The notes under the pieces: model-generated | The model's input: the letters and a program-made list of their open reading frames with translations, nothing else | The model's database searches: none | What the model was told of the DNA's origin: nothing | Shown here: positions 1-6,236 of the stretch, one piece after another | How the letters are laid out: the number at the start of each line of letters is the position of its first letter | How positions within the stretch are numbered: position 1 is the first letter of the stretch | Origin: Oscillospiraceae bacterium | GTDB taxonomy: Bacteria > Bacillota > Clostridia > Oscillospirales > Oscillospiraceae | Assembly (NCBI GenBank): GCA_020025395.1 | Contig: JAHHSE010000050.1 | Span: 1 to 9,342 of the forward strand | Reading direction: 5' to 3' | Length of the DNA: 9,342 nucleotides | Program-made: the position numbers and the translations under genes

Positions 1-2
1 CC

Positions 3-836
3 TCCCCCTCCCTCTCCCGAATTACTTTTGTACCCAAGGCCGGGTTTACAGGGACGGCCTCCATTGATTTCAGCGGCTATGACAGCACGGGACACCGGTT
101 CAGCGGTACCGTCCTCATTGAGGTGGATCAGTCGAAAAACGCCTCCATCTCCTATTCCGTCGCCACCGGAGGGGCCGTTCCCTTCGACTCGGGCGACTTC
201 AACCGGGTTTCCCGGACCCTGACCGGGGATCCGCTGAGCTATGTCCGCTTTACCCTCCCCCCCTCTGACCGGGGTCTGCTGTGCTATCAGTACGATTCCA
301 AGGATGGCACTTATCACAGTAAGGTTTCCTCCAACACCAACTATTTCTACTCCGGCACATCCAGTGCGCTGGGGGATGTCACCTTCCTGTCCGATTCCCG
401 CTATTCCGGGACGGTGGAGGTGGAGTATACGGGCTGGAGCACCCGCCGGGAGCGGTTTGATGGGATTGTCACCATTCAGGTCTCCACTCCCACCGCCACC
501 GCCGTTCAATATGTGGGCTGTTCCACCCCGATTTCCATCCGGTCCTCCGACCTGAGAAATATGTGTGTCAACGCCTTGGGACGGGAGCTTTCCCACCTCC
601 GCTTCACCTCCCTTCCCCCGGAGGGGGCAGGTCGGCTGTACCACGGCTATGTCTCCCCCAACGAGACAGGGACCCCGATTGCCACCGGCAACAATTATTA
701 TGTCGATCGGGCTCCGGTCATCGATCAACTCACCTTTGTGCCCAAGGCGGGGTTCCAGGGGACCGTCACCCTCCCCTACTCCGGCTACGACAGCACGGAT
801 TCCTGGTTCTCCGGCACCATTGAAATCTCCATTTCC
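3..836 (+). repeat. Protein-level tandem repeats of about 117 residues in the surface protein
   Basis: Three copies are visible: the tail of one (3-131), a full one (132-485) and another full one (486-836). Each ends with the pattern TF-(V/L)-x-(K/D)-x-(G/Y)-(F/S)-x-GT, then a Gly-containing turn (SGYDST or TGWSTR), then FSGT or FDGI and a final beta strand. Copies one and three are close even in DNA: the bases around 29-75 and 736-781 share CCCAAGGC and GGG runs, and GGCTA(T/C)GACAGCACGG occurs in both. Copy two has diverged. This looks like duplication of a beta-sandwich spacer module. I cannot name the exact Pfam family from sequence alone. Confidence 0.75.
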
Positions 837-1394
837 AACGGATACTGTGTGGATCGCTTTTCGGATATGGGGGGATATGACTGGGCCAAACCCTCGGTGG
901 AATTCCTCTATGAGAACGGAGTCGCCACCGGAGTCTCCTCCTCCCGATTTGAACCCGCCCAAAATATCAGCCGGGGGGACTTTGCCCTGATGATCTGCCG
1001 GGCTTTCCAATTCCAGTCCGGCAGCACCGGCAGCTTTACCGATGTCCCCCCCAAGTCCTACTACGCAAACGCCATCGGCACCGCCCAGTCCCTGGGGATT
1101 GTTCAGGGCAATCGCGGCCGGTTTATGCCCCAAAATCCCATCACCCGTCAGGATGCCATGGTCATGCTTCAGCGCGCCCTCATTGCCGCCGGGAAAAGCT
1201 CCTCCATCGGCAATACCAATCTCCTCAGCTCCTACGCCGATGGTCAGAAGGTCTCTGACTACGCAAAATCCTCGGTGGCCTCCATGATACAGCTGGGAGC
1301 GGTTCAGGGCGATCAGGCCAATCGGCTCAATCCCCTCTCTCCCATCAGTCGGGCGGAAATGGCCGTGATCCTCCACCGGGTCCTGACCCGGTAA
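3..1394 (+). CDS. SLH-domain cell-surface protein with beta-rich tandem repeats (5' end outside the window)
   Basis: The reading frame is open from the first bases and ends at TAA 1392-1394, so the true start lies upstream. A GTG at 123 is internal, because the sequence before it (ITFVPKAGFTGTA, then SGYDSTGHRFSGT) matches a repeat further on. About 463 residues are visible. The first ~280 are tandem beta-rich repeats (cadherin/Ig-like in character). Then come three SLH domains, at about residues 284-335 (motif ISRGDFALM), 345-396 (ITRQDAMVM) and 411-460 (ISRAEMAVI), ending in LHRVLTR. SLH triplets anchor secreted proteins non-covalently to pyruvylated secondary cell-wall polymers in Gram-positive bacteria. 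The protein is therefore most likely exported and held at the wall, with the repeats reaching outward. The signal peptide and any N-terminal catalytic or adhesive domain are not in view. The gene is followed by its own terminator, so it is separate from the next operon. The SLH assignment is firm; the biological role is unknown. Confidence 0.9.
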   Translation, partial: SPSLSRITFVPKAGFTGTASIDFSGYDSTGHRFSGTVLIEVDQSKNASISYSVATGGAVPFDSGDFNRVSRTLTGDPLSYVRFTLPPSDRGLLCYQYDSKDGTYHSKVSSNTNYFYSGTSSALGDVTFLSDSRYSGTVEVEYTGWSTRRERFDGIVTIQVSTPTATAVQYVGCSTPISIRSSDLRNMCVNALGRELSHLRFTSLPPEGAGRLYHGYVSPNETGTPIATGNNYYVDRAPVIDQLTFVPKAGFQGTVTLPYSGYDSTDSWFSGTIEISISNGYCVDRFSDMGGYDWAKPSVEFLYENGVATGVSSSRFEPAQNISRGDFALMICRAFQFQSGSTGSFTDVPPKSYYANAIGTAQSLGIVQGNRGRFMPQNPITRQDAMVMLQRALIAAGKSSSIGNTNLLSSYADGQKVSDYAKSSVASMIQLGAVQGDQANRLNPLSPISRAEMAVILHRVLTR

Positions 1395-1437
1395 GCAATC
1401 CCATTGCCTCCCGCCCTGAAACGGCACCCTGACCCGA

Positions 1438-1476
1438 AGCGGACAGAGAAGGTATCTTCTCTGTCCGCTGCCTTTT
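1438..1476 (+). terminator. Intrinsic terminator after the SLH gene
   Basis: A perfect 14-bp stem pairs 1438-1451 with 1456-1469 (arm AGCGGACAGAGAAG), with a 4-base loop (GTAT). It is followed by GCC and a TTTTCT tract at 1473-1478. It lies 44 bases after the stop codon of the surface-protein gene and before the hexokinase promoter, so it separates the two transcription units. Confidence 0.85.
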
Positions 1477-1518
1477 CTCCCCCCGCCCAAAGGTCTCTTC
1501 CTCCTTCTGGAATTCTGC

Positions 1519-1547
1519 TTGCAACCCCTTCAAAAACAATGTAAAAT
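1519..1547 (+). promoter_or_regulatory. Sigma-A type promoter of the hexokinase operon
   Basis: A -35 box TTGCAA (1519-1524) and a -10 box TAAAAT (1542-1547) are separated by exactly 17 bases. Matches to consensus are 4/6 and 5/6. The predicted transcript start is near 1554, giving a leader of about 37 bases before the ATG at 1591. The sequence lies between a terminator and a gene start, where a promoter is expected. Confidence 0.65.
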
Positions 1548-1590
1548 AAGGGATGATACAGGCGCACAACATCCATTGAAAGGATCTGTG

Positions 1591-2856
1591 ATGGACATGG
1601 TTATGGACTTTTTACGCCGTACCGGGATGGCCCCCGATCAAGTGGATATCCCCCGTACCTGCCAGCAGTTTTTGGAGGAAATGGAATCCGGCCTCACCGG
1701 AAAGCCCTCCACCCTCCTCATGCTTCCCACCTACCTCACCGCCCACGGGCCTCTCCCCACCGATGTCCCCGTGGCGGTCATCGATGCCGGAGGCACCAAT
1801 GCAAGGGTGGCAAAGATCACCTTTACCAAAGAGGGGCCTCAGATGGAACATCTCACCGTCTTTCCCATCCCGGGCAGCCGCGGCACTGTCACCAGCGAGG
1901 GATTTCTCGATGCCTTTGCCGTCCGCCTCCTCCCCTTTGTCCAAGCCTGCTCCTCTTTGGGCTTCTGTTTCTCCTTCCCCGCCCAGATCACCCCCCGGCG
2001 GGATGGAAAGGTCCTCTATTTTGACAAGGAAGTCCGGGTGTCCAATTCGGTCGGTATGATGCTCCTGGAGGGGCTCCACCAGGCCCTGACCCGGCGGGGC
2101 GGCCACGGCCTGCCCGGAGTGGTTCTCAATGACACCGCCGCCGCCCTTCTGGGCGGAATGGCCCAGACTGACCGCAATGCCTATGACGGATTTTTAGGAC
2201 TGATCTGGGGAACCGGGTATAATACCTGTTATGAGGAGCCTTCTATCGGCCCCTCCGGCGCCTCCATGCTGATTAACACGGAATCCGGGAGCTTCAGCCG
2301 TCTTACTCCCGGTGTCTTTGATGGCCGGCTGGACGCTGCCAGCGCCAATCCCGGCACCCATCTCTTTGAAAAAATGGTCTCCGGGGCCTATTTGGGGGAG
2401 GTCATCCGCCTCACCCTGGCGGGAGCGGTGGAGGAAGGTCTTCTCCCCCCCTCCTTCTCCGCCATTGGTCCTCTCACCACGCAGGAGGCGGATGCCTTTG
2501 TGGTCAATCCCAACGGAGACAATCCTCTGGCCAGAATCTGCGCCTGCACGGAGCATCGGATGTTTGTCTCCCAAGTGGTGGAGCAGCTCACCCTCCGGGC
2601 GGCCCGACTGGTCTGCGCCAATCTCATCTCCCTTCTGATACGGGCGGATTTGGGACTGCGGCCGGAGAAGCCCGCGGGAATCGTGGTGGAAGGCTCCACC
2701 TTCTACAAGAGCAGGCTCCTTCGCCCCGCTCTGGAGCAGCTCATGGATCAGTACGCCACTCAGGCCCTGGGCCGACATTACCGCTTCCTCAAGCCGGAAA
2801 ACGCCAACCTGGTGGGGACGGCCGCCGCCGCCCTCTTAAATTCCCATCCAAACTGA
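1591..2856 (+). CDS. Hexokinase (eukaryotic-type hexokinase family)
   Basis: Predicted to phosphorylate a hexose (probably glucose) at C6 with ATP in the cytoplasm, the entry step to glycolysis. The 421-residue length suits a single hexokinase catalytic unit. Family landmarks appear in order: phosphate-1 motif IDAGGTNARV at residues 64-73, CFSFPAQI (126-133, cf. FSFP), LNDTAAALLGG (179-189, catalytic base Asp181), WGTGYNTCYEE (206-216), INTESG (228-233), FDGRLDAASANPG and LFEKMVSGAYLGE (about 243-270), and VEGSTFYKS near residue 387. The N-terminal ~50 residues are also typical of this family. These features separate it from ROK glucokinases and bacterial Glk. The ATG at 1591 is chosen because AAAGGA (1579-1584) sits 6 bases upstream. 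An upstream TTG at 1519 falls in the -35 box and is not used. It is the first gene of a tight operon, 16 bases from the next start. Substrate range cannot be read from sequence; the typical WTKGF-like sugar-loop motif is not recognisable (LYFDKEVRV is found there). Confidence 0.9.
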   Translation: MDMVMDFLRRTGMAPDQVDIPRTCQQFLEEMESGLTGKPSTLLMLPTYLTAHGPLPTDVPVAVIDAGGTNARVAKITFTKEGPQMEHLTVFPIPGSRGTVTSEGFLDAFAVRLLPFVQACSSLGFCFSFPAQITPRRDGKVLYFDKEVRVSNSVGMMLLEGLHQALTRRGGHGLPGVVLNDTAAALLGGMAQTDRNAYDGFLGLIWGTGYNTCYEEPSIGPSGASMLINTESGSFSRLTPGVFDGRLDAASANPGTHLFEKMVSGAYLGEVIRLTLAGAVEEGLLPPSFSAIGPLTTQEADAFVVNPNGDNPLARICACTEHRMFVSQVVEQLTLRAARLVCANLISLLIRADLGLRPEKPAGIVVEGSTFYKSRLLRPALEQLMDQYATQALGRHYRFLKPENANLVGTAAAALLNSHPN

Positions 2857-2872
2857 AAAAGGAGACTGTTTT

Positions 2873-3136
2873 ATGGATTTTAAAAGGACCGATCACCGCA
2901 TTTATGCGGAAAACGAATCCGGCAAGCTGATGGCCGAGATCCTGTTCCCGGAGGACGGACCCAACACCGTCTGCTTTACCCATACCTTCGTGGACGACTC
3001 CCTCCGGGGACAGGGAGTGGCGGGTCAGCTGATCGAAACCGCCGCCCAAATCCTCACCGCCCAAGGCAAAAAGGCCCGCGCCACCTGTTCCTACGCCGCC
3101 CGCTGGCTGGAAGATCATCCGGAGCTGAAAGCCTGA
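2873..3136 (+). CDS. Small GNAT-fold N-acetyltransferase-like protein (YjdJ/NATD1 type)
   Basis: This 87-residue protein resembles the short single-domain acetyltransferase-like family (Acetyltransf_CG, YjdJ-like). Visible landmarks are THTFVDDSLRGQGVAGQL at residues 36-53, holding the acetyl-CoA pyrophosphate loop R-G-Q-G-V-A (45-50), and the C-terminal signature ATCSYAARWLEDHPEL (70-85). Members of this family are about 80-110 residues, much shorter than standard GNAT enzymes. They lack the usual N-terminal strands, and their substrate is generally unknown. A Shine-Dalgarno AAAAAGGAG (2856-2864) begins at the hexokinase stop codon. The gene's TGA overlaps the ATG of the next gene as ATGA-type TGATG (3134-3138), so translational coupling is likely. 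Family assignment is secure; acetylation activity and target are inferred. Confidence 0.85.
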   Translation: MDFKRTDHRIYAENESGKLMAEILFPEDGPNTVCFTHTFVDDSLRGQGVAGQLIETAAQILTAQGKKARATCSYAARWLEDHPELKA

Positions 3137-3765
3137 TGGAACTCTTTCTGGTTCGCCACAGTCTGACACAGGGAAATGTGGAGCGGCTCTATTACGGCGC
3201 TACCGATCTTCCCCTTCTGCCTCAGGGGGCGGAGCTGGCCCGGACCCTGGGTGCCTTAGGGGGATATCCCTCCCCGGACTCCTGCGCCCTCTTTACCAGC
3301 GGAATGCGCCGGGCCGAGGAAACCCTCATCTGTCTCTTCGGCAACAAGCCCCACCAATCTCTCCCCGCCTTTCGGGAGCTGGACTTCGGTGCCTTTGAAA
3401 TGAAAAGCCATGAGATGCTCAAGGAGGACCCTCTCTATCAGGCCTGGATCTCCGGGAACATTCAGGAAAATCCCTGTCCCCAGGGGGAGAGCCACCGCCT
3501 GATGGCCCTTCGTGTCCTGGCGGGGGCGGAGTCCCTGATCTCCCAAGGGGAAGATGCCCTGGTGGTCTGCCATGCCGGACCCATCTCCGCCCTGATGACC
3601 CTCTGGTTCCCGGAGGAGAAGAAAAATCCCTATCAGTGGACCCCCGGTCCCTGTGAGGGATACGGGATTCAATTTGACCGGGGAAAGCCGATCCGATTCC
3701 GATCCCTCCCCTTCCCGGTGGAGGGTTCGGGTCCCCTTCCGGTTTCTGGATGCCCGTCTGCGTAA
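3136..3765 (+). CDS. Histidine phosphatase family protein (phosphoglycerate-mutase-like)
   Basis: A 209-residue cytoplasmic enzyme of the branch-1 histidine phosphatase superfamily, which transfers a phosphate through a phospho-histidine. The N-terminal motif is LVRHSLTQGN (residues 5-14), with nucleophile His8 and Arg7; the usual RHGET is changed to RHSLT. Other expected residues are present: Arg59 in SGMRRAEET, acid/base Glu81 in FRELDFGAFE, and His146 in VVCHAGPIS. The length and absence of mutase-specific insertions point to a phosphatase rather than a phosphoglycerate mutase. Its ATG overlaps the stop of the GNAT-like gene by one base, and no separate promoter is visible, so it is co-transcribed with hexokinase. 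A sugar-phosphate or other small phospho-substrate is possible but not shown. The alpha-ribazole phosphatase CobC belongs to the same family, but nothing near this gene supports that role. It is the last gene before a strong terminator. Confidence 0.85.
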   Translation: MELFLVRHSLTQGNVERLYYGATDLPLLPQGAELARTLGALGGYPSPDSCALFTSGMRRAEETLICLFGNKPHQSLPAFRELDFGAFEMKSHEMLKEDPLYQAWISGNIQENPCPQGESHRLMALRVLAGAESLISQGEDALVVCHAGPISALMTLWFPEEKKNPYQWTPGPCEGYGIQFDRGKPIRFRSLPFPVEGSGPLPVSGCPSA

Positions 3766-3907
3766 GCTGTTCCCCGGCGGACGAGATGGTTTGCGCGCAC
3801 ATCCTCTCCAACGAGAGCCGGACAGGAACGCTCGGCCGAGCTGTGACGGGGCATCTCCGGCTTTACAAGCGGCCCATCCTTTGGGCTTCGTTTCTCCTGG
3901 ATAGAGC
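3766..3907 (+). other. GC-rich, inverted-repeat-rich intergenic segment of unknown function
   Basis: I do not recognise a gene here. The segment can form several helices: GTTCC+CCGGC (3769-3778) with GCCGG (3817-3821) and GGAAC (3825-3829), split by a 3-base bulge; CTCTC/GAGAG around a CAAC loop (about 3804-3817, competing with the former); a perfect 12-base palindrome GCTCGGCCGAGC (3830-3841); and GCCCA/TGGGC (3872-3876/3882-3886). It runs straight into the 17-bp terminator. It could be the structured 3' UTR of the upstream operon, a small RNA, a decayed repeat, or simply GC-rich DNA that folds by chance. A short frame from 3786 to about 3986 crosses the terminator hairpin and looks non-coding. 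Confidence 0.3.
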
Positions 3908-3954
3908 AATCCCCCCTGTTGTAGTTTTCAGGATCCTACAACAGGGGGGATTTT
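3908..3954 (+). terminator. Strong hairpin terminator between convergent genes
   Basis: A perfect 17-bp stem pairs 3908-3924 with 3936-3952 (arm AATCCCCCCTGTTGTAG). The loop is 11 bases, and a TTTT tract at 3951-3954 is followed by GTCCTT. The U-tract favours termination of the + strand hexokinase operon. Read on the - strand the tail is only ATTGCTCT, so stopping the symporter transcript here is possible but weaker. Its position between convergent stops (3765 and 3998) suits a shared terminator. Confidence 0.85.
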
Positions 3955-3997
3955 GTCCTTATCCGTTTGGATGGGTTCACGGGTGACAGGGCGCCGT

Positions 3998-5266
3998 TTA
4001 GCGGACACGGCCCTCCTCTCGGGCCTTTTGAAGCCAGTTCTTCCCATCGGTAAAGCGGGAGACGATAAAGCAGACCACATAATCTCCGGCAGAATTAATC
4101 ATGGTGGCGGGGGGGTCTACCAGATTTCCAATGGCAATCAGGATGGGGAAGGCAACCTCGATTTGAGAGGGGAAGAAGATGGAGGCAATGATATACTCCC
4201 CGATGTAGCCGCCGCCGGGGACGCCCGACATTCCCACAGAGGAGAGAACGGCAACCAGAACCACACTGGGAAGCATACTCCAGCTGAACTCCTGCCCCAG
4301 GGCACCCAGTACAAAAGCGATCTTCAGCACACAGGAGAAGCAGGAGCCGTCCATGTGCATGGTGGCGCCCAGGGGGCAGACCATCTTGGAGATATCGGGG
4401 TTGATACCGCTCTCTGTGGCCTCTGTCACATTGGTGGGGATGGTGGCTACGGAGGAGCAGGTACCCAGAGAGACAATGGCGGGGCGGGCAATGTGGCGGA
4501 ACATCACTGGGATGGCACCCTTTCCGCCGCCCAGCCGGGCAAAGAGGGGGAAGGCGGTAAAGATATAGATAAAGCAGAGGGGATAGTAGACAAGCATGGC
4601 CCGCCCGTAGGCCTTGGTAACGGCGGAGCCATAAGTGGCCATCAGATCGGCAAAGATGGCGAAAAAGGCAATGGGGGCATACTTGGTAATGATCCTGATG
4701 AAGTTCATCATCACATTGGTCAGGGAGTCCAGCCATTTACCCACCTCGCTCTCCGGACCGCCGGCCAGGCTGGTGGAGAAGCCGAAGAGGACGGAGAAGA
4801 CGATGAGGGGAAGCATGGCCTTCCGGCTCAGAAGGCCCACAAAGTCGCTGGCGGTAAAGAAGTTTACCAGCATATCCGCCATGGTGGCGTGTTCTCCGAC
4901 AGCTTCGGCGTCCATATTGTTCCAGGGGACCAGAACAGGGGGAAAGACCTTCATCAGAACGAACATGATAATAGCGGCGAAGGCTCCGGTGACCAGGAAG
5001 GTGACCACGGTGGTGGTCATAATCTTACCCGCCCGACCCCGGCTCTGCATATTGGCAATGGAGCCGGCGATGGAGGCAAAGACCAGGGGGACCACCACGC
5101 AGAACATCATGTTGATAAAAATGGTCCCAAGGGGCTTGATGGCATGGCCGAATTCAGGGTTAACATAACCCGCGACACAGCCCAGAACCATACTGACCAG
5201 CATCAGGGCAAGGAAGGCGTAGTTTTTTGTCACGGCTTTTCTGTCCAGATTGTTTTCTCTGCTCAT
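3998..5266 (-). CDS. DAACS-family sodium/amino-acid (dicarboxylate-type) symporter
   Basis: A 422-residue multi-spanning membrane transporter of the dicarboxylate/amino acid:cation symporter family (GltPh/GltP/DctA fold), importing substrate with Na+ or H+. Family motifs in order: the HP1 serine-rich loop GTCSSVATIPTN (268-279), TM7 PLGATMHMDGS (298-308; GltPh NMDGT), the HP2 tip GVPGGG (348-353), and TM8 VDPPATMINSAGD (383-395). TM8 Asp384, Thr388, Asn391 and Asp395 match GltPh D394, T398, N401 and D405. However, the position of GltPh Arg397, which binds acidic side chains, is Ala387. A neutral amino acid is therefore a likelier substrate than glutamate, aspartate or C4 acids. The start is ATG at 5266, 4-5 bases after GGAGGAGAG (5271-5279). 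A TTG at 5281 lies within or before that ribosome site and is rejected. It follows dapF by 100 bases on the same strand, so read-through from the lysA promoter or a weak own promoter are both possible. Confidence 0.92.
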   Translation of the reverse strand: MSRENNLDRKAVTKNYAFLALMLVSMVLGCVAGYVNPEFGHAIKPLGTIFINMMFCVVVPLVFASIAGSIANMQSRGRAGKIMTTTVVTFLVTGAFAAIIMFVLMKVFPPVLVPWNNMDAEAVGEHATMADMLVNFFTASDFVGLLSRKAMLPLIVFSVLFGFSTSLAGGPESEVGKWLDSLTNVMMNFIRIITKYAPIAFFAIFADLMATYGSAVTKAYGRAMLVYYPLCFIYIFTAFPLFARLGGGKGAIPVMFRHIARPAIVSLGTCSSVATIPTNVTEATESGINPDISKMVCPLGATMHMDGSCFSCVLKIAFVLGALGQEFSWSMLPSVVLVAVLSSVGMSGVPGGGYIGEYIIASIFFPSQIEVAFPILIAIGNLVDPPATMINSAGDYVVCFIVSRFTDGKNWLQKAREEGRVR

Positions 5267-5358
5267 GATTCTCTCCTCCAAAAGAAAGGTTGGGTGTGGG
5301 GAGTGGGGCGGTGCTCCTCCCCGAAATGAAAGGGTTCTTTTTTGGCCCCTTTAAAGTG

Positions 5359-5387
5359 ATCTTATTCTACGGAGCGGAAAGGGTCAG
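5359..5387 (-). promoter_or_regulatory. Possible weak promoter for the symporter
   Basis: On the - strand, CTGACC (5387-5382) and TAAGAT (5364-5359) are 17 bases apart and match -35 and -10 consensus at 4/6 each. The site overlaps the 3' end of dapF and would give a leader of about 85 bases. The dapF-symporter gap (5267-5366) holds only imperfect GC-rich inverted repeats without a good T-tract, so I see no convincing terminator there. Confidence 0.2.
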
Positions 5388-6224
5388 ATCCTCATCCGTG
5401 ATGACGCCCTCGGCCACGAGGTTGGTGTCTCCGATCAGATAAAGTCCGGTAATCTGATCCCGGTTCCTCTCCACCTCCACCTTGAGGACACCGCCCATCA
5501 TGCAAAGGCAGACCGGCCGGGCGGAGGTCAGGCCCCGGAGGGTCAGGACGGCGGCGGTGGACCCGGTTCCGGTGCCGCAGGCCAGGGTAAAGTCCTCCAC
5601 GCCCCGTTCAAAAGTGAGTTCCCGAATGGTTCCGTCTGCCTCCATATCCCAAAAGTTCACATTGGCCCCCTTGGGAAAGGAGGGGTGGCTGCGGATGGCG
5701 GCCCCCAGGGGGCGGAGCGCCTCCAGGGGCCGGGAGGACAGGCCGGGGAGATGGACCACGGCGTGGGGCAAACCGGGAGAGCCCAGCTCAAGGTAGGAGC
5801 ATTCATAGGAGACCCCGTTCACCTGAAGGGGGTGGTCCAGTTGAAGGACCTCGGGGGAGTTTAACCGGATACGGTACTCCCTCTGGGTATTCCGCCATCC
5901 CAGCACATCTCCGGCCATGGTCTCAATGGTCACGGCCTCTCCGGAGAGGCCTTTTTCATAGGCGTAGCGGGCCAGGCAGCGGGCCCCGTTTCCGCACATC
6001 TCTCCCTCGGTGCCATCGGCATTGTAAAACCGCATCCGGAGATCTCCTCCGTGCCGGGGCAGGTCAGCCACCATCAGGGCATCCCCTCCCAGGGAGAGGC
6101 GGTGGGTGCAGACCCGTTTTGCGATGGCGCCAAAGCGGGAGGGGTCCAGCTTTAATTCCATATTGTTTATGATAATAAAATCATTTCCGGCCCCCTGCAT
6201 TTTGGTAAAGGGAAGTGAAGCCAT
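5367..6224 (-). CDS. dapF: Diaminopimelate epimerase
   Basis: This 285-residue cytoplasmic enzyme interconverts LL- and meso-diaminopimelate by a cofactor-free two-cysteine mechanism, supplying peptidoglycan and the substrate of LysA. The N-terminal MQGAGNDFIIIN (residues 9-20) is typical. The catalytic cysteines are Cys77 in GEMCGNGARC and Cys216 in TLACGTGTGSTA. The second-half signatures ANVNF (187-191) and TFERGVEDFTLACGTG are also present. The substrate loop usually written G-N-P-H reads GSPGLPH (148-154), with Leu in place of Asn; variation at this site occurs in Clostridia-type DapF, so activity is still expected. The ATG at 6224 has an ideal AAGGAGGA (6231-6238) 6 bases away. That site overlaps the lysA stop codon (6237-6239), with only 12 bases between the two genes, so co-transcription and coupled translation with lysA are very likely. 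Confidence 0.96.
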   Translation of the reverse strand: MASLPFTKMQGAGNDFIIINNMELKLDPSRFGAIAKRVCTHRLSLGGDALMVADLPRHGGDLRMRFYNADGTEGEMCGNGARCLARYAYEKGLSGEAVTIETMAGDVLGWRNTQREYRIRLNSPEVLQLDHPLQVNGVSYECSYLELGSPGLPHAVVHLPGLSSRPLEALRPLGAAIRSHPSFPKGANVNFWDMEADGTIRELTFERGVEDFTLACGTGTGSTAAVLTLRGLTSARPVCLCMMGGVLKVEVERNRDQITGLYLIGDTNLVAEGVITDEDLTLSAP

Positions 6225-6236
6225 ATTCGGTCCTCC

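Noticed and set aside
1519..1590. A TTG-started N-terminal extension of the hexokinase by 24 residues
   Set aside because: The region contains a well-spaced promoter and the ribosome site for the ATG at 1591, and the extension has no hexokinase-like sequence.
3136..3765. Assignment of the histidine phosphatase as CobC (alpha-ribazole phosphatase)
   Set aside because: The B12 riboswitch is about 4 kb away on a different transcript. The gene sits in an operon with hexokinase, and no other cobalamin synthesis gene is present.
3750..3986. A small + strand frame of 78 codons after the phosphatase gene
   Set aside because: It overlaps the phosphatase end and runs through the terminator hairpin, has no ribosome site, and I recognise no domain.
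3953..5329. A long + strand open frame of 458 codons, rich in Gly, His and Asp
   Set aside because: It is the antisense shadow of the symporter gene, which shows clear DAACS motifs and a proper ribosome site. The + frame has no domain, no Shine-Dalgarno site and a repetitive low-complexity composition.
5282..5366. A terminator between dapF and the symporter gene
   Set aside because: AAAGGG/CCCTTT and GGGGAG/CTCCCC pairs exist on the - strand, but the stems are only 6 bp with long loops and no following T-tract.
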